DNA of 64,000 bases from CAWUKT01 sp964352215 (GCA_964352215.1 CAYGRE010000014.1:1-64000); one strand, 5' to 3'; shown: positions 8,109-17,555, counted from the stretch's first letter. Notes: generated by a model from the sequence alone, not told the origin. Program-made: numbers and translations.

Positions 8109-9023
8109 CTATGCTTCTGAACTCCGAAACATGTCCCTCAACTTCACCTCCTTGCGGTTGACGATCAAGCCGAACAAAACTGCGGTGAAGAAACTGAAAA
8201 GGGCATAAACTGAAGCTGGAACTGCCAGTCTGGGATCCCCTAAGAGGTTCGCACTTGTGGCTACCGCAATCGCCAGCCCCGAATTTTGCAAGCCAACCTC
8301 CAGCCCAATGGTCAGGCGTTTGGGCCCATCCATCCGGAGTGCCCTGGCAATCCCCAATCCTCCAAACATGGCGAAGATGTTCATGGCAAGGGCCCAGGGA
8401 AGCACCGCCAGATATTCATCGGTCGTGATCGCTATACCCTCTTTCTTCTCCAGGAAGATCGCTGCTACCATGGCCACCGCCAGCATGATGGGCATCGCGA
8501 CCTTGAGGGGGGACTGGAGCCTTGCCGCGGTCTTGGGAAACCGGTAACGGACAAGCACTCCCAGCACCACTGGGATTACGGTAATAATCAAGATATTCAA
8601 CACCGTCTCCCAAAAGGGCATTACCAATGTGGTGGTCTTTCCGATAAATACAGAAAGTGCGATGTTCACGATCAGGGGGATGGTAAAAATGACGAGGAAA
8701 CTGTTGATGGAAGTCATGGAGACAGACAATGCGAGGTTTCCTTTGAGCAGATAAGAAAGCAGATTGGAAACGGCACCTCCGGGACAGGCGGCGATCAGGA
8801 CGAGCCCTACCTGGAATTCTGGGGGGAGACCGCTGACCCAGGCCAGTCCCACCACCATCGCAGGTAAAAGGATCATTTGACAAAGCAGGCCTACAATCAC
8901 AGCCTTGGGTTGTAAAAATATGTTTCGAAAGTCTTCTCCCGTCAACGAAGTCCCCATGCCAAACATGATCAGCGAGAGTACGCCTGGCAGGAAGTAAGTG
9001 GAAAAGAAAGCGGTTGCGATCAT
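8109..9023 (-). CDS. Bile acid:sodium symporter (BASS) family transporter
   Basis: 304 residues, nine to ten hydrophobic segments. Diagnostic stretches are GMGTSLTGEDF near the N-terminus, ACPGGAVSNLLSYLLKGN (about 79-96) forming the first substrate-crossover region, and EVGLQNSGLAIAVA (about 243-256) forming the second. Bacterial members take up organic anions such as pantoate, keto acids or steroid-like compounds with sodium; the substrate here cannot be told. It lies between two glycosyltransferase genes on the same strand, separated by 38 bases from the upstream one and 140 from the downstream one. It could be in their transcript, though no functional link is obvious. Confidence 0.85.
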   Translation of the reverse strand: MIATAFFSTYFLPGVLSLIMFGMGTSLTGEDFRNIFLQPKAVIVGLLCQMILLPAMVVGLAWVSGLPPEFQVGLVLIAACPGGAVSNLLSYLLKGNLALSVSMTSINSFLVIFTIPLIVNIALSVFIGKTTTLVMPFWETVLNILIITVIPVVLGVLVRYRFPKTAARLQSPLKVAMPIMLAVAMVAAIFLEKKEGIAITTDEYLAVLPWALAMNIFAMFGGLGIARALRMDGPKRLTIGLEVGLQNSGLAIAVATSANLLGDPRLAVPASVYALFSFFTAVLFGLIVNRKEVKLRDMFRSSEA

Positions 9024-9061
9024 TGGGTTAAGGTGAGTTTTTAGGTGTCCCTTGCCAGCAT

Positions 9062-10768
9062 CTAGGCAGGTCCCAAGCTAGCCGGACCTTTGTGTCCGAC
9101 CTCCCGGATGTAAAAAACAAAGCCATTCTTTTCCTCAATTCTCCGGAAGGTATTGAACCAAACATTCTCAAACTGTTCAGTGGCACGGTCGATTCTGGTC
9201 ACCAAATACACCGGCTTGTCAATCTCTCCTCTCACCAGCCAATCTCCTCGTTTGCTACGTGGAATCTCTGGATAGGGAAATGGTTTTATCTGTCCATAGA
9301 AATAATGCGCGTATGACTTATACCCTTCCACCATCAGATAAGCGTCTTCATCTGCCTTCTCTTCGAAGAAGTCAATGGCTGTCATCTGGGTGTACTCAGC
9401 AATTTTGGGTACAAGCATCGCATTGATGCCATTCATATAGATCGGGGTCGCCAGTACCTGAATGAAGAGGAAGGTCCGGTAACGCTTCTTAGACAGAAAC
9501 CATGCATTGACGATCAGAACGACAGCAAAAAATGCTGCGGGAAGGAACTCCCATCCGGTCCAGTTGACATCGGCGGCCAGGTTGGCCCGGCCAAAGGGGT
9601 CTTTGACCTGCTCCACCAACCAATCCAGATTGGCGGTCAGGATATTGATGGACCCCAGCCCAACCGCAAAGACCAGGAACCCGATGCCATACAAGACCCA
9701 ATTGTCCCATTTCATTTTCCGTCTCTCCTCGATCATCATGGTCACATAAGCCGCAGCTAAAAATGCCCCCGGGTAGTAAAGGAGACTGCTGTAATGGACA
9801 ATTTTGGTTTCGACAATGGTAAACAATACCAATACCACCCAAAACCAGATCAACATGAATCGCTTGAGCATCTTCTCCCGGTAGTTGGCCAGTTTCAGGC
9901 CCATTCCACGAAATGCAAATACACTCAAGGGAAAACAACCGATCGCGAAGATCAGCAGGTGGTAATATGCGGGTTGCTCATGTCCGGCCACGGGTTGGCT
10001 AAATAGTTCAATCTGGTAAGAGATAAATTTATTGACCAATGCCCACCCTTCCTCGGTAAACAGGACGATGCTGCCAAACCAGCTCATGATTACAACCCCA
10101 TAGATGAGCAGGAACTTCAGCAAGGGCAAGGCTGGGAAATGCTTACGGGAATAGAGTAGTTTGAAGAAAAGATAGACCAGTACGATGACGAGGACCGCCA
10201 CCGGCCCTTTGGTGAGGGTCGCCATACCCGCCCAATAACCTGCCAGCCAGGGCGCGGTCTTGACAACAGAAGGACGGTCTTTGGCGGCATACTCGATCTC
10301 GTACTTGATGATGTGGATCAAGGAGAGGAAGATAAAAAAGTTGAAGGTCGGGTCGATGATCCCTGACTTGAAATACAAGTGTGGGAGGATACTGACGAAA
10401 TAGAATCCTGCCACGAATCTTCCAAATACCTTGCCCTGGAGACGAGTTCCATAGAAGTATAGGGCTAAAAGGGTGAATATGCCTATGACTGCATTGGGGA
10501 AGCGGGCACCAAACTCGTTGATGCCGAAGGTCTTCATGGACAAGACTTGTAACCAGAAGAAGAGTGGTGGCTTTTCCCAGAAAGGCTCGAAATTGATCTG
10601 GACCTGAAAGTAGTTGCCAGTGACCATCATTTCCCGGGCCGATTCAGCGAAATTAATCTCGTCCCAATCAAAAAGCGGTGATGCTCCCAGGTACGGAATA
10701 AATGCGATCAGGCCCAACCCAACGAGGAAGAGCATATCGACTATGCTGATGGACCTGGAGCCGGACAA
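9062..10768 (-). CDS. ArnT-like glycosyltransferase, GT83 family
   Basis: 568 residues. The first periplasmic loop has the DWDEINFAESAREM motif (about 34-47) and then EKPPLFFWLQ, both typical of ArnT/PMT_2 enzymes. ATLTKGPVA appears near residue 180. About eleven membrane segments precede a soluble C-terminal domain of about 140 residues. ArnT-family enzymes transfer a sugar from undecaprenyl phosphate to lipid A or related acceptors at the periplasmic face. It is 1 base from the phosphoesterase gene upstream of it (starts 11816, ends 10770), so they are probably co-transcribed. Neither donor nor acceptor can be named. Confidence 0.8.
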   Translation of the reverse strand: MSGSRSISIVDMLFLVGLGLIAFIPYLGASPLFDWDEINFAESAREMMVTGNYFQVQINFEPFWEKPPLFFWLQVLSMKTFGINEFGARFPNAVIGIFTLLALYFYGTRLQGKVFGRFVAGFYFVSILPHLYFKSGIIDPTFNFFIFLSLIHIIKYEIEYAAKDRPSVVKTAPWLAGYWAGMATLTKGPVAVLVIVLVYLFFKLLYSRKHFPALPLLKFLLIYGVVIMSWFGSIVLFTEEGWALVNKFISYQIELFSQPVAGHEQPAYYHLLIFAIGCFPLSVFAFRGMGLKLANYREKMLKRFMLIWFWVVLVLFTIVETKIVHYSSLLYYPGAFLAAAYVTMMIEERRKMKWDNWVLYGIGFLVFAVGLGSINILTANLDWLVEQVKDPFGRANLAADVNWTGWEFLPAAFFAVVLIVNAWFLSKKRYRTFLFIQVLATPIYMNGINAMLVPKIAEYTQMTAIDFFEEKADEDAYLMVEGYKSYAHYFYGQIKPFPYPEIPRSKRGDWLVRGEIDKPVYLVTRIDRATEQFENVWFNTFRRIEEKNGFVFYIREVGHKGPASLGPA

Positions 10769-10769
10769 A

Positions 10770-11816
10770 TCAGTATTCTAAATGAATATATACTGGAAAA
10801 TGATCGCTGTAACCATCCGGGTAAAACTGCTTTCGAATGTGGGACCGTTTAGGGGCATCTATCCAGTCTCCTTCTTTCTCTACCCGCATCCACTTGGGAT
10901 TGTAGATAGAAGCGGAGCAATCAATATAGTGCAGCAATGCTTCGGGCCGTATCATCGGGGTGGTGACCATGATCTGATCAAATAAATCCCAACGGCTTTT
11001 GTACTTCAGGGTGCCATTGCCGTCGATCTTCAACTTTGCAAATGCATTGAATAGCCCGGTATGGGTCGCTTCCTGAGTGTCTTTACCGGACTTCAGGATA
11101 CCGCGTATGCTCTTGTCCTGGGGCTCATCGTTGAAATCACCCATAATGATGACATTGGCCTGAGGGTCCAGTTCCTGGATCGAATCCAGCACATGGCGCA
11201 ATACCGAAGCGGCCCGCTCCCGCTTCCATTCAGACTTCTCAGCCCCTCCCCTGCGGGAACTCCAATGGTTAACCACCACGGTCACTTCCCGCTCTTTACC
11301 TAAAATCCCCTTCACCAGCAGGATATCCCGGGTGGTGATATCAGGATTCACGTCTGACATATCGACACTGTAGGTCTTGTGGTAGAGCGGAAAGAAGTCC
11401 TTTTTCTTATAAATCAAGGCACAATCAATTCCCCGTTGGTCAGGAGAATCGGCATGTACCACCTCGTATTTATGCTTTTTGAGTAGTGGGTGGGCACACA
11501 GCATTTCCACTACGGCCTTGTTCTCCACCTCTGCTAAACCAAGTAATTCCGGCCCGTCCTCGTCTCCCATCTCGGATATCACGGTCGCCAGGTTCAGCAA
11601 TTTGGTATCGAGATGTTCCTGGCACCAGCCATAAGAACCTCCGGGGAGAAACTCCTGGTCATTCGTCTTCGGATCATCTTCCAGATCAAACAGGTTCTCA
11701 ACATTGTAGAATCCTACGGTCAAAGTTGTCTTTTTCCCGGGATTGGGAGCAGCAGCCGTAACGATCAAAAAGAAGAAGAGCGCCGGTAGGAGGATGACCA
11801 GAGATCGTTTTTTCAT
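10770..11816 (-). CDS. Secreted endonuclease/exonuclease/phosphatase family protein
   Basis: 348 residues. An N-terminal signal peptide (KKRSLVILLPALFFFLIVTA) precedes an EEP fold: FYNVENLFD with the first metal Asn/Glu, AEVENKAVVEML, VVNHWSSRRGG, then IMGDFNDEP and a terminal SDHFPVYIHL His motif. These residues bind a divalent metal and cleave phosphodiesters or phosphoesters. The closest described types are extracellular nucleases and sphingomyelinase/DNase-like proteins; the true substrate is unknown. The gene sits directly upstream of the ArnT-like gene and 6 bases after the cytochrome gene, so the three may form an operon. Confidence 0.82.
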   Translation of the reverse strand: MKKRSLVILLPALFFFLIVTAAAPNPGKKTTLTVGFYNVENLFDLEDDPKTNDQEFLPGGSYGWCQEHLDTKLLNLATVISEMGDEDGPELLGLAEVENKAVVEMLCAHPLLKKHKYEVVHADSPDQRGIDCALIYKKKDFFPLYHKTYSVDMSDVNPDITTRDILLVKGILGKEREVTVVVNHWSSRRGGAEKSEWKRERAASVLRHVLDSIQELDPQANVIIMGDFNDEPQDKSIRGILKSGKDTQEATHTGLFNAFAKLKIDGNGTLKYKSRWDLFDQIMVTTPMIRPEALLHYIDCSASIYNPKWMRVEKEGDWIDAPKRSHIRKQFYPDGYSDHFPVYIHLEY

Positions 11817-11822
11817 AAATCG

Positions 11823-12527
11823 TTACTTTCTGAATGACTTAGAATAGGTGATCAACAGTTCTACTTCAGTATCCCCTATTCCCTCCACAGCTGGCATCAG
11901 ACCTTTGCCATTACGGATCATATCTCCTATCTCGGCATCTGACAGGGTGGACTCAGACAGGTTCTTTGCGCCCTGAAACCCATAGGCTCCATCATCACCG
12001 TGGCAGGTATTGCAGCTGTACTTGTAGTAGAGGGATTTGCCAATTCGTAAATCACGCTGCTCAGTGGTCTCCCCTCCCTCAGTTTCTCCATTGCCATTCC
12101 GTTCGGAAAGCACCTGCGCAATCTCGTCGTCGGAGGCAAGGTCGTCCGGCTGAACGATCAGAAAACCTGGCTTGGCATAAGCCAAAGCCATAATTCCCAG
12201 TAATAAAACCAAAGAACCTATTCCCATGGGCGCGTTCTTTTTCCTACTTCCTACAATCCCGAGGACCATCGCAATGATAACCAGGACCAATTTAAACCAG
12301 TAAAGGGGTTGGTTGCCATCGGGGGAATTCAGCATCAAATAAATCCCGGTGATAAGGGTAAAAGTTCCCAGCACCATGTGCGAGATTTTCAACCACTTGG
12401 GTGAGCCCTTCTCTTTGTTCTTATTGAGGAAAATAAAGACCACGCTGATCAGCATGGCGATGATTAACAGCCCCACAAAGGTGGTGTGGCTGTGCTTCAT
12501 TGCTATATCAAGAGTTTTCTGTTCCAT
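11823..12527 (-). CDS. SirB-like membrane protein with C-terminal cytochrome c domain
   Basis: 234 residues. Four hydrophobic segments (about 14-34, 48-66, 76-93, 100-117) contain membrane histidines in KHSHTTF and ISHMVLG, resembling SirB/YkoI-type proteins. After an acidic linker a single class I cytochrome c domain carries the heme motif CNTCH (about 174-178) and a distal Met in KGLMPAVEG. The predicted arrangement is a membrane anchor with a periplasmic monoheme domain. A role in electron transfer is likely, but the partner is not indicated; the ACIII/oxidase genes start about 5 kb away. A second in-frame Met at residue 10 is an alternative start. Confidence 0.72.
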   Translation of the reverse strand: MEQKTLDIAMKHSHTTFVGLLIIAMLISVVFIFLNKNKEKGSPKWLKISHMVLGTFTLITGIYLMLNSPDGNQPLYWFKLVLVIIAMVLGIVGSRKKNAPMGIGSLVLLLGIMALAYAKPGFLIVQPDDLASDDEIAQVLSERNGNGETEGGETTEQRDLRIGKSLYYKYSCNTCHGDDGAYGFQGAKNLSESTLSDAEIGDMIRNGKGLMPAVEGIGDTEVELLITYSKSFRK

Positions 12528-12581
12528 GTAGTAGTATTATCCCCATCGAAACCTGCAAATGAGGAGCAATGTTTGAATATC

Positions 12582-13955
12582 TTAGCTTGCCAGCACGCTG
12601 ATAAGGTCGTATTTGGTAATGATGCCCAACTTAGATGCATCTTCACCCTGAACCATAACCGCCGGTACATCCCGGTTGATCATTTTGGATATCACATCAA
12701 TACGGGTGGAGGGCAATACAAACGGGAATGGATCGCTCATGGCAATCGTTACCGGCGAGTCCTTCAGTCCCGGATCATCCAGGATGGTACTCAAAATCCT
12801 GCTTTCATTGATGGTTCCAATTACGGTACCATTTTCCATCACAGGAATCTGGGTGATATAATTTTCCCGCATCAACTTGATCACCTCACTCAGCTTGTGA
12901 GAAGCCGATACCGTAACCAAAGGCATGTTCTTGTCCTTCATGTCGATGATCTCCTTGGCCGTCAGCATATTTCCTTTGTCAATGAAGTTATGGCTGCTCA
13001 TCCAATCATCGTTGTACACTTTCCCCAGGTATCGAGTACCGTGGTCAGGCAGGATGATAACCATGACATCCTCAGCACCGAGGTTGTGACGGGCCCATTC
13101 AAGGGCACCATGAACTGCCGACCCACAAGACCAGCCACAGAAAATACCTTCAAGGCGAGCCAGTTTCCGCGCCATGGTAGCACCATCTTTGTCGGTCACC
13201 TTCACGATATGATCCACCAGGTCCATATCCAGGTTTTGAGGAATAATGTCCTCACCGATGCCTTCAGTCAGGTAACTGTAAATCTCATTCTCGTCAAACT
13301 CTCCGGTCTCTTTCAATTTTTTAAAGACAGAACCGTAAGTATCTATGCCAATGGTGACGACATCAGAGTTTTGCTCTTTGAGATATTTTGCGCAACCAGT
13401 GATGGTTCCACAGGTCCCCATTCCAGCTACGAAGTGGGTGATTTTACCTTCCGTTTGTTTCCATATTTCCGGAGCGGTTGACTCATAATGGGTTTCACGA
13501 TTGGAAAGGTTATCGTACTGATTGGGATAATATGAATTCGGAATTTCCTTTGACAGGCGTGAAGCAACCGAATAATAGGACCTTGGATCATCAGGGGCCA
13601 CTGCGGTCGGCGTGACGATGACCTCCGCCCCCATTGCCCGCAGGATGTCCATCTTTTCCTTGGACTGCTTATCTGGGAGGGTAAAGATACAGCGATACCC
13701 CTTGACCGCAGCTGCAATCGCCAGGCCCATACCTGTATTTCCAGAAGTTCCCTCTATGATGGTTCCACCTGGCTTCAACAACCCGGCCCGCTCGGCATCT
13801 TCAATCATCTTCAAACCAATCCGATCTTTGATGGAATTGCCGGGATTGAAGTACTCTACCTTAGCCAATACCGTCCCCTTGATGTGTGAAGCCACATTGT
13901 TGAGGCGGATCAGGGGCGTATCGCCCATTGTTTCAAGTATATTATTTAACCACAT
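12582..13955 (-). CDS. Cystathionine beta-synthase
   Basis: 457 residues. The N-terminal 330 residues are a fold-type II PLP enzyme: PGNSIKDRIG holds the PLP lysine (about 43), EGTSGNTGMGLA binds the phosphate, and GTCGTITG is the second PLP loop. The C-terminal 110 residues are a pair of CBS regulatory repeats (NMPLVTVSASHKLSEVI and PFPFVLPSTRIDVISKMI). Length and CBS domains point to cystathionine beta-synthase (homocysteine + serine to cystathionine) rather than cysteine synthase, which lacks them. A cystathionine gamma-synthase/lyase gene at 42633 could supply the next step of transsulfuration. No heme-binding N-terminal extension as in vertebrate CBS. Confidence 0.88.
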   Translation of the reverse strand: MWLNNILETMGDTPLIRLNNVASHIKGTVLAKVEYFNPGNSIKDRIGLKMIEDAERAGLLKPGGTIIEGTSGNTGMGLAIAAAVKGYRCIFTLPDKQSKEKMDILRAMGAEVIVTPTAVAPDDPRSYYSVASRLSKEIPNSYYPNQYDNLSNRETHYESTAPEIWKQTEGKITHFVAGMGTCGTITGCAKYLKEQNSDVVTIGIDTYGSVFKKLKETGEFDENEIYSYLTEGIGEDIIPQNLDMDLVDHIVKVTDKDGATMARKLARLEGIFCGWSCGSAVHGALEWARHNLGAEDVMVIILPDHGTRYLGKVYNDDWMSSHNFIDKGNMLTAKEIIDMKDKNMPLVTVSASHKLSEVIKLMRENYITQIPVMENGTVIGTINESRILSTILDDPGLKDSPVTIAMSDPFPFVLPSTRIDVISKMINRDVPAVMVQGEDASKLGIITKYDLISVLAS

Positions 13956-14027
13956 AAATGTCTTGAATGATATCCTGTGAAGTTAGTAATAATTCCCTCT
14001 CATTCCACCCTTAGCCATAAGCAAAAA

Positions 14028-14054
14028 GGATGCCCACTGGTTCCGCGGGCATCC
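14028..14054 (-). terminator. Rho-independent terminator of the LysM gene
   Basis: GGATGCCC (14028-14035) pairs with GGGCATCC (14047-14054) around an 11-base loop. On the minus strand the stem is followed by TTTTTGC. It lies 34 bases beyond the stop of the LysM gene and before the cystathionine beta-synthase start, so it should separate the two transcripts. Confidence 0.78.
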
Positions 14055-14087
14055 CTGAAAAGGAATTCTAGTTTCTAAACTAGTCTG

Positions 14088-15431
14088 CTATTTTTTTATG
14101 GGGACCACGTAGCGCAGGGTCACCTCGCCACCAGCACTGCTCATCCGGAGATAATCCATGCATTTTGCGGTGAGAAGGACGACGTGGTTATCCTCCATCG
14201 GCAGAGAATTGATCACCTCTACCAGAATGGATTGGCTCTTCTCCGGGTAATCTACCCTGATATAAGAACCAGTTGGAAGGTATTTGTGAAAGGCGTAGAA
14301 TTTGGTTTGGTCAGTCGAGAAATCTTCGATCAAACCTGCCTTACCACGCTCTTCAACCCGTTTATAGTTATCCCCTGAATAATCATCTTTATAGTCCTCA
14401 ACATCGGCATCAGGTGGCAAATTCAACGGAGATTCTGTAGCTGTGAGCACTTTCATCTCTTTTGCCTGGGTAGCTTCTTCTCCACTCGCTTCGTCCATCA
14501 TCTCCTGAAGACTTTTCCCCTGGTTCGGATTGGGAGGAGTCACCGCTTCTGCTTCCTCCCTTGCTTCGCTGATTACCAATTCCTGCCCGATCTGAAGGCC
14601 GGTATCCGTCAGCTTGTTCAGCTTCTTGATGTCAGAAACTTCAACGCCATATTTCCGCGCGACTCCGAAAAGGGTCTCCCCCGAAGTGACGGTGTGAACA
14701 ACCCGCTTCTGCTCTTTAGGGGTAGCTGCTTCAAGCGTACTTACCTGCCTGACCGGAGAGATCGTTTCCTTTGGCTTTGGTGCAGTTTCTTTCACAGGAG
14801 TCTCAATAACAGGGGTTTCCTTGACAACCGGAGCACTGCTGTCGGTAGTCTCAGTAACCACTGGCTTTGTCTTTTTATCAGGTGATGAGACAATCAAAGT
14901 TTGCCCGATCTGGATACCTGCATCCGTAAGATTGTTCCAGGTCTGAATCTGCTGGACACTGACCTGATACTTTCGGGAGATGGCATACAGGGTCTCCCCC
15001 TTTTGAACTTTGTGCTTTATGGGGCCCTGGGGCAAACCTTGTTTGTCTGGATGCTGAGTACCAGCCTGAGGATTTCCACCAGACAAAGTCTTATTTACGC
15101 CAGGATTGACTTCAGAAGTTGCAGTATTCACTTCGGACCTGGTCACATTCCTCAGTGACAAAGATGATCCTCCGGATTTTAAAGGGATGCGCAATACTTG
15201 TCCAACCTTCAGGACTTCATTGTCCATCGCATTGATACTGGAAATATTGGCCACACTTGAGCCATACCGACGGGACAACTGAGTCAGGTTTTCACCTGGA
15301 TCAACCTTGTGCAGGACATACGCTTTGCCGTTGACAACCTTGACACCAATCGAATCAACCCTGCTGTACCCCGTCTGTGACAAGATCAAACAAAACGAAC
15401 CAAACGCTATTTTCCAAAACCACTGCTTCAT
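14088..15431 (-). CDS. Secreted LysM protein with three LysM domains and C-terminal RlpA-like domain
   Basis: 447 residues from the ATG at 15431, chosen because KQWFWKIAFGSFCLILSQTG then begins a proper signal peptide; an ATG ten codons upstream would bury it. Three LysM repeats follow: HKVDPGENLTQLSRRYG, HKVQKGETLYAISRKYQ and HTVTSGETLFGVARKYG, separated by Thr/Pro/Lys-rich linkers. The final ~80 residues (FYAFHKYLPTGSYIRVDYPE onward) resemble a double-psi beta-barrel as in RlpA-like proteins, but I do not see a convincing catalytic Asp pair. LysM domains bind peptidoglycan glycans, so this is probably a periplasmic cell-wall-binding protein. It is separated from the O-antigen ligase gene by 74 bases. 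Confidence 0.85.
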   Translation of the reverse strand: MKQWFWKIAFGSFCLILSQTGYSRVDSIGVKVVNGKAYVLHKVDPGENLTQLSRRYGSSVANISSINAMDNEVLKVGQVLRIPLKSGGSSLSLRNVTRSEVNTATSEVNPGVNKTLSGGNPQAGTQHPDKQGLPQGPIKHKVQKGETLYAISRKYQVSVQQIQTWNNLTDAGIQIGQTLIVSSPDKKTKPVVTETTDSSAPVVKETPVIETPVKETAPKPKETISPVRQVSTLEAATPKEQKRVVHTVTSGETLFGVARKYGVEVSDIKKLNKLTDTGLQIGQELVISEAREEAEAVTPPNPNQGKSLQEMMDEASGEEATQAKEMKVLTATESPLNLPPDADVEDYKDDYSGDNYKRVEERGKAGLIEDFSTDQTKFYAFHKYLPTGSYIRVDYPEKSQSILVEVINSLPMEDNHVVLLTAKCMDYLRMSSAGGEVTLRYVVPIKK

Positions 15432-15505
15432 ATCTATCTGTATATCGAAATATGTATACAAAATATTGTATTTCGCAGCGTAGTTTCAAGCCTCTCTATC
15501 CCCAA

Positions 15506-16774
15506 TCAGTCTCCAGATCGACCCAATTCCTGTACGTTTTGCCCCAACCAACGGGTGGTCATCCACATTGTTACCACCAGCATAAGTCCAATTTGCCTTT
15601 CCACCACCGATTCTCCCATCATACCAAAGCTCACGATGAACCAAAAAGCCCAGAATAACCATCCGTATTGCCGCGGTTTTCTGAAGACGGGGTAAAACCA
15701 ACCGATACTGAATGTAATCAAACCCAGCAATCCCAGGCCTGCCCCTAATTGGATAAACTCATTGTGGGGAAGCATGAAGTTATTGTCACAGAGCATAGAT
15801 TCGTCCCGTATGTACTGGTCCCACATCTCAATGTGCAGGTCGGCCATGGAAACCCCGGTAACCGGATGCGCCTTGAACAATCCCCAGGCAGCTTTCCAGC
15901 TCTCAAACCGCATCCCAAGTGAAAGGTAGTTCGGATCATCTCCCGAAAAATATTTATTGAGATCCATGCGCGTATTCTCCACGCGGTGTTTCAGAGAAGG
16001 AACATACTTATATCCCAGAATGGGGGCACTGATGAATCCCACCAGGATCAAGGCACCCAGGAGATATTTCTTTCGCTGAAAAATATAGAGCATTACCAGC
16101 ATGAAGGCAGCTACATAAAAGGCAAGCAGACCCGTCCTGGCCGTTAGGATATGTAGATAACCAGTATGAACCACCGCCATCAGCAACCATAAGTAACGCT
16201 CGTATTTATGGACAAAGAAGGTCTTTTGCAGGAACAACCAGATCGCGCTGAAAACAGAAAAGGCCAGCAGAAGGCTGAAATATATATGGTTGATGTCGAA
16301 GTAAATCGGAAGGGGTTTGGAAACTTGTATTTCCAGATCGTACTGCTCTTTGTGCAGGAAATAATCAATCACGGTGAAGGTGCCGGTGACCGAGGCCGCT
16401 ACAACAAAGAGTACCAGGCCGGTCTTCAGCCACTTGCGGTCAAAAGGTCCGAGTACCGCTAATGCATACAACCCGAAGAAGAGGGGGGCTTTGATGCGCA
16501 GATGGTCTACAAATTTCTCCGTATCGTCCGCCCAGAAGAAGGAGAGCAATTGTACGAGAAAAATAAGACTGAGAAAGAAGGCTGGTTTATCCTGGTAGAA
16601 CCGTCTGAATTGCTCCCTGGGTGCATAAGAGACAAGTGCCGGAACGATCATGGCCACAGTTCCGATACTCAGCAGAGCTGGTGAAATCGGCAATCCAACC
16701 ATACACAGAAGAAAACCGAACAGCCCGAGCCGTTCCGTCCAGATCAGGCGTTTGCTTTTCAGCACATGCTCCAT
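15506..16774 (-). CDS. O-antigen ligase family membrane protein
   Basis: 422 residues with about eleven hydrophobic segments and one large periplasmic loop (about 255-345). That loop carries RFESWKAAWGLFKAHPVTGV and PHNEFIQLGAGLGLLGL, the Wzy_C/WaaL signature region with the conserved Arg and the His of PHNEF. Family members join polymerised O-antigen to lipid A core, or polymerise glycan repeats. Which of these applies cannot be decided. It begins 12 bases after the DUF983 gene, so it is the last gene of the respiratory gene set by position, though a functional link is not evident. Confidence 0.8.
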   Translation of the reverse strand: MEHVLKSKRLIWTERLGLFGFLLCMVGLPISPALLSIGTVAMIVPALVSYAPREQFRRFYQDKPAFFLSLIFLVQLLSFFWADDTEKFVDHLRIKAPLFFGLYALAVLGPFDRKWLKTGLVLFVVAASVTGTFTVIDYFLHKEQYDLEIQVSKPLPIYFDINHIYFSLLLAFSVFSAIWLFLQKTFFVHKYERYLWLLMAVVHTGYLHILTARTGLLAFYVAAFMLVMLYIFQRKKYLLGALILVGFISAPILGYKYVPSLKHRVENTRMDLNKYFSGDDPNYLSLGMRFESWKAAWGLFKAHPVTGVSMADLHIEMWDQYIRDESMLCDNNFMLPHNEFIQLGAGLGLLGLITFSIGWFYPVFRKPRQYGWLFWAFWFIVSFGMMGESVVERQIGLMLVVTMWMTTRWLGQNVQELGRSGD

Positions 16775-16786
16775 TTATTCGACGGA

Positions 16787-17209
16787 TTACTTTTTTGAAG
16801 ACTGGTATTTTATACCCGCCCCAAAATGTAGCATTAAGGAACGACTTAAGCGAAAATTTATTGGGATTAACACCACTGTCACTCCAACGATGATACTGAT
16901 CAGGTACCATTCAGAGTATTGGTCGAAGAAGACGAAGAAGACTGCGACAAAGGCGATGATAAGTGCCACATTCAGTGCATAACTGAAGTAACTGGCACCA
17001 AAGTAGAACCCTGGTTCAATTTGAAAGTCCTGCCCACAAACCGGGCACTCCTTATGCATGACCCCAAACTTCTTAAGGTTATAGGTCGGATGCGGGAACA
17101 TCTTTCCCTGCCGGCACTGGGGGCATCGGCAAGTAATGGACGCAGCGATTCGGGAACGCTTTTTATACGATTCGGAGATATTGCTCGAAGAGGAAGTCGT
17201 TTCAGGCAT
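16787..17209 (-). CDS. DUF983 family zinc-ribbon membrane protein
   Basis: About 140 residues from the ATG at 17209; a longer frame to 17296 would overlap the upstream gene by 95 bases, so the shorter start (8-base overlap) is preferred. A zinc-ribbon-like pair of CxxC motifs (CPQCRQGKMF and CPVCGQDFQ) precedes two hydrophobic segments after EPGFYFGASYFSYALN. DUF983 genes often sit with cytochrome c oxidase genes, as here, and are suspected to help oxidase assembly; the exact role is not established. It lies directly after the small CxxC protein and before the O-antigen ligase. Confidence 0.78.
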   Translation of the reverse strand: MPETTSSSSNISESYKKRSRIAASITCRCPQCRQGKMFPHPTYNLKKFGVMHKECPVCGQDFQIEPGFYFGASYFSYALNVALIIAFVAVFFVFFDQYSEWYLISIIVGVTVVLIPINFRLSRSLMLHFGAGIKYQSSKK

Positions 17210-17555
17210 CTTCACTTGGTCGGTTTGGGTCTGAACTCGGGCGATTGGGGTCCAGTTCAGGAGGAAGATCAGAGGTTTGCTCCAAAACCATTTCATCGGC
17301 TCTTTCTCTCTTCTTCTTCTTTCGGTATCCGTAATAGATCAAACCAGCGACCCCTACAAAGGAAATGTAGGGAAGTAAAAACAGGTAAATGATCCCGGTA
17401 TTCAATCCACCAGCCAATTCACTCTCTTCATCACCGGCATTAGAGGTTACAGCCGCCGTGCACATAGCGCACTGCGCCTGGGTCTCAACGGGGACCGCAG
17501 TTAATAAGATGAAACCAATTAAAAATGCGCTAATATATGTTTGTAATCGTTTCAT
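17202..17555 (-). CDS. Small signal-peptide CxxC membrane protein in the oxidase operon
   Basis: About 117 residues from the ATG at 17555. This start gives a 4-base overlap with the DUF420 stop and a clean signal peptide (KRLQTYISAFLIGFILLTAV ending near QAQ); longer frames lack one. The mature protein starts with CAMCTAAV, then an acidic linker, one transmembrane helix (about 61-79), a Lys/Arg stretch and an Asp/Pro/Ser-rich tail with two PNRPS repeats. No named family recognised. The CxxC just outside the membrane and the location between DUF420 and DUF983 suggest a copper or thiol role in oxidase assembly; this is inference from position. Confidence 0.65.
   Translation of the reverse strand: MKRLQTYISAFLIGFILLTAVPVETQAQCAMCTAAVTSNAGDEESELAGGLNTGIIYLFLLPYISFVGVAGLIYYGYRKKKKRERADEMVLEQTSDLPPELDPNRPSSDPNRPSEDA

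Noticed and set aside
13956..14027. SAM or other riboswitch upstream of cystathionine beta-synthase
   Set aside because: The space is under 80 bases up to the terminator and shows no riboswitch-like set of stems.
15446..15475. Operator upstream of the LysM gene (CGAAATA...TATTTCG)
   Set aside because: A 7-base inverted repeat in AT-rich sequence; too weak on its own, with no regulator nearby.
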